A stretch of 64,000 nucleotides of DNA from assembly GCF_029953265.1 (NCBI RefSeq), contig NZ_JASBAO010000001.1:1187501-1251500 (forward strand), given 5' to 3'. Both the position numbers and the translations under genes were made by a program. Positions 62,257 through 64,000 of the stretch are shown one piece after another. The DNA is from Commensalibacter oyaizuii (lineage in GTDB: Bacteria > Pseudomonadota > Alphaproteobacteria > Acetobacterales > Acetobacteraceae). The first letter of the stretch is position 1, and each line of letters begins with the position of its first letter. The notes below the pieces were generated by a model. That model saw only the letters and a list, made by a program, of their open reading frames with translations. It did not search any database and had not been told where the DNA came from.

Positions 62257-63492
62257 TTAATTTACTAACTGCTTAATAAACGTAGCTATCCTTTTACAGG
62301 CTTCTTCCAACACCGCATCATCTGCTGCATATGAAATGCGTAAATAAGGGCTTAACCCAAATGCACTGCCAGGAACGACAGCAACATACTGTTCATCCAA
62401 CAAGCTTTCTGCAAAATCCTGATCGTTTTCAATCTTACGTCCCCCTGCACTGGTTTTCCCTATACATCCTTTAATACCAGGATATACATAAAATGCTCCT
62501 TGTGGCACTGCACAGGTGACACCAGGCATATTTGAAAACGCATCTTGCATCATTTTTCGGCGACGATCATAGGCTTGTTTCATTTCTTCAACTGCTTGTG
62601 TACCATGATGCAACGCAGCAACCGCAGCGGCCTGACTGACACTACAAGCACCAGAAGTCGAATTGCTTTGGATCTTCAGCATTGCTTTGATCAATCGTTT
62701 GGGTCCCCCCGCATATCCAATCCGCCATCCTGGCATCGCATAGGTCTTGGACGCGCCGTTTGCCGTTAATATACGATCCTTTAAATCCGGTGCTAGATGG
62801 GCCAGTGAATAATGTTGCTGACCATCAAAAACTAGATGCTCGTAAATTTCATCGGCAAAAATCCAAACTTTTGGATAATCTCGTAAAACTTCTGCAATTG
62901 CCAACAAACTCTCTTTTGACCATACTGCCCCAGTTGGATTGCTGGGAGAGTTCAAAATAAACCACTTAGTTTTCTCAGACATAACAGCACGTAAATCAGA
63001 GGCTTTTAGAGTGAAATTACTGTCCTCTGAACAAACTACGTATTTAGGCTGCCCCCCCAAAAATCGAACCATAATTGGATAGCTCGTCCAATAAGGTGCT
63101 GGAATAACCACCTCGTCATCCATACCTGCGTCCAATGTGGCCATCAAAGCATTAAACAGGATTTGTTTAACCCCATTAGCAACCATAATTTCGTCTAGAC
63201 CATAGTCCAGATTATTTTCCAGTTGAAATTTTTGCTGCACTGCTTTTTTTAAGGAAACATATCCATCAATGGGGGGATATTTTGTCTGTCCATCCAATGC
63301 GGCTTGATATGCAGCATCAATGGCTACTTTCGGTGTAAAAAAGTCAGGTTGTCCCAAGGCAAGAGAAATTACTTTTTTTCCTTCAGCAGCCAGAACCCGC
63401 GCGCGCATAGACATTGCAATTGTTGCAGGTGCTTCAAAACCTTCCATCTTTAGTGACAGGGCAGGTACACTTGCATCGATATTATTTGTCAT
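62257..63492 (-). CDS. Aspartate-family aminotransferase, class I/II (first of two tandem copies)
   Basis: This PLP enzyme is of the alphaproteobacterial aspartate aminotransferase group, moving amino groups between aspartate or similar amino acids and 2-oxo acids. Family motifs are LALGQPDFFTPKVAIDAA, YPPIDGYVSLKKAV, IPAPYWTSYP and FILNSPSNPTGAVWSK. The PLP Lys is in NGASKTYAMPGWRIGYAGG, and the C-terminal Arg region is SPYLRISYA. The frame is open to 63549, inside the end of the neighbouring gene. The ATG at 63492 (MTNNID) gives a normal 411-residue protein and a 17-base gap, so I prefer it. Confidence 0.93.
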   Translation of the reverse strand: MTNNIDASVPALSLKMEGFEAPATIAMSMRARVLAAEGKKVISLALGQPDFFTPKVAIDAAYQAALDGQTKYPPIDGYVSLKKAVQQKFQLENNLDYGLDEIMVANGVKQILFNALMATLDAGMDDEVVIPAPYWTSYPIMVRFLGGQPKYVVCSEDSNFTLKASDLRAVMSEKTKWFILNSPSNPTGAVWSKESLLAIAEVLRDYPKVWIFADEIYEHLVFDGQQHYSLAHLAPDLKDRILTANGASKTYAMPGWRIGYAGGPKRLIKAMLKIQSNSTSGACSVSQAAAVAALHHGTQAVEEMKQAYDRRRKMMQDAFSNMPGVTCAVPQGAFYVYPGIKGCIGKTSAGGRKIENDQDFAESLLDEQYVAVVPGSAFGLSPYLRISYAADDAVLEEACKRIATFIKQLVN

Positions 63493-63509
63493 AAAATATT
63501 TACTTTTGA

Positions 63510-64000
63510 TTATTGTAAGTTTGTGCAGAAATGTCTGATACGTGTGCAAGCTTCTTTTAACAACTCTGTACTCGTTGCATAGGAAATTCGAAAATATCCA
63601 TCCGTCATAAAAGCAGCACCGTGCACAGCGGCAACCCCCTCTTCCTCTAATAATGCGGTAACAAATGCTTCATCATTAACAATTTTAATCCCAGCTTTTG
63701 AAGTTTTGTTCAAACAGCCTTTAATTGATGGAAATAAATAAAACGCACCTTCTGGTTTTGCACAACTTAGTCCTGGAATATTATTTAATAGCTCCCACAC
63801 GATATCGCGTCTTTTTTGATAGGTTTTAACCATCTCTGCTACAGATTGTTGTGATCCTGCCAGTGCTTCTATGGTTGCAGCCTGACTGATAGAGCAAGGA
63901 TTAGTTGTTGATTGCCCTTGTAACTTCATCATAGCCTTGATGAATTCAACTGGAGCAGCGGCATACCCAATACGCCATCCTGTCATTGAATATGCTTTGG
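63510..64000 (-). CDS. Aspartate-family aminotransferase, second tandem copy (5' end outside window)
   Basis: Only the C-terminal ~163 residues lie inside the window; the frame stays open to the edge. The first complete codon at the edge is the Lys of KAYSMTGWRIGYAAAP, the probable PLP Lys. Then follow IKAMMKLQGQSTTNPCSISQAA, EGAFYLFPSIKGC and YFRISYATS. Each has a close counterpart in the neighbouring gene, so the two are tandem paralogues of the same family. The internal ATG at 63986 is not the real start. Intact as far as seen. Confidence 0.88.
   Translation of the reverse strand, partial: KAYSMTGWRIGYAAAPVEFIKAMMKLQGQSTTNPCSISQAATIEALAGSQQSVAEMVKTYQKRRDIVWELLNNIPGLSCAKPEGAFYLFPSIKGCLNKTSKAGIKIVNDEAFVTALLEEEGVAAVHGAAFMTDGYFRISYATSTELLKEACTRIRHFCTNLQ

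Overview
The window looks like chromosomal DNA of an AT-rich acetic acid bacterium (Alphaproteobacteria, Acetobacteraceae), plausibly an insect-gut type such as Commensalibacter. That placement is inferred from the low GC, from alphaproteobacterial gene orders (rodZ-ispG-hisS-prfA-prmC-DUF4167, J-domain gene-cobS-cobT, a NodT-type efflux lipoprotein, a comF/grxC neighbourhood) and from Hint-domain surface proteins. I could not run a search to confirm the genus. Nearly all DNA is coding, most genes are on the minus strand, and no insertion sequence, prophage or CRISPR array was seen.

Layout. 1-4.2 kb: a glycosyltransferase cut by the window edge, an orphan outer-membrane efflux lipoprotein, tRNA-Thr and a small orphan gene. 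4.4-12.8 kb: a complete phosphate-starvation block, pstS-pstC-pstA-pstB-phoU-phoB-phoR on the minus strand. A phosphate-type porin diverges from it across a short control region holding a Pho-box-like site and a hairpin over the porin ribosome binding site. 13-22 kb: tRNA-Met and housekeeping genes (DUF4167, prmC, prfA, hisS, ispG, rodZ-like, nitronate monooxygenase/FabK-like, lysC), then ubiG.

23-39.6 kb is the most unusual part. A four-gene minus-strand operon encodes an AMP-ligase-like protein with degenerate catalytic motifs, a 2205-residue fully reducing type I polyketide synthase (KS-AT-DH-ER-KR-ACP), a fatty acyl-AMP ligase with its own carrier domain, and an autotransporter-type (TibC/BAHT-like) heptosyltransferase. 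A strong hairpin separates it from an upstream gene for a 1498-residue Asn/Gly-rich repeat protein ending in a Hint (Hedgehog/intein) module. A second protein with the same Hint module lies at 50.5-52.6 kb, behind strand-loop-strand (AIDA-like) repeats, the class of repeat that such heptosyltransferases modify. It sits beside pgm and galU, which make nucleotide-sugar precursors. A reasonable reading is a cell-surface programme joining a polyketide-type lipid, protein glycosylation and self-processing surface proteins.

39.7-50.3 kb: DUF2147 protein, grxC, comF, yjbQ, trpS, a lipoprotein FKBP, argG, a plus-strand pair (3-hydroxyisobutyrate-dehydrogenase-like enzyme plus phytanoyl-CoA-dioxygenase-like enzyme), an NDUFAF5-like methyltransferase, pgm and galU. 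52.7-64 kb: maeB, tRNA-Leu, lipB, a lolA-like gene whose product carries a lipobox, J-domain gene-cobS-cobT, a cholesterol-oxidase-like GMC enzyme and two tandem aspartate-family aminotransferases, the second cut by the window end. No stretch longer than 300 bases lacks a gene. The longest gaps (3171-3426, 4180-4465, 14754-15032, 56544-56802, 61985-62256) are AT-rich, with only the elements listed.
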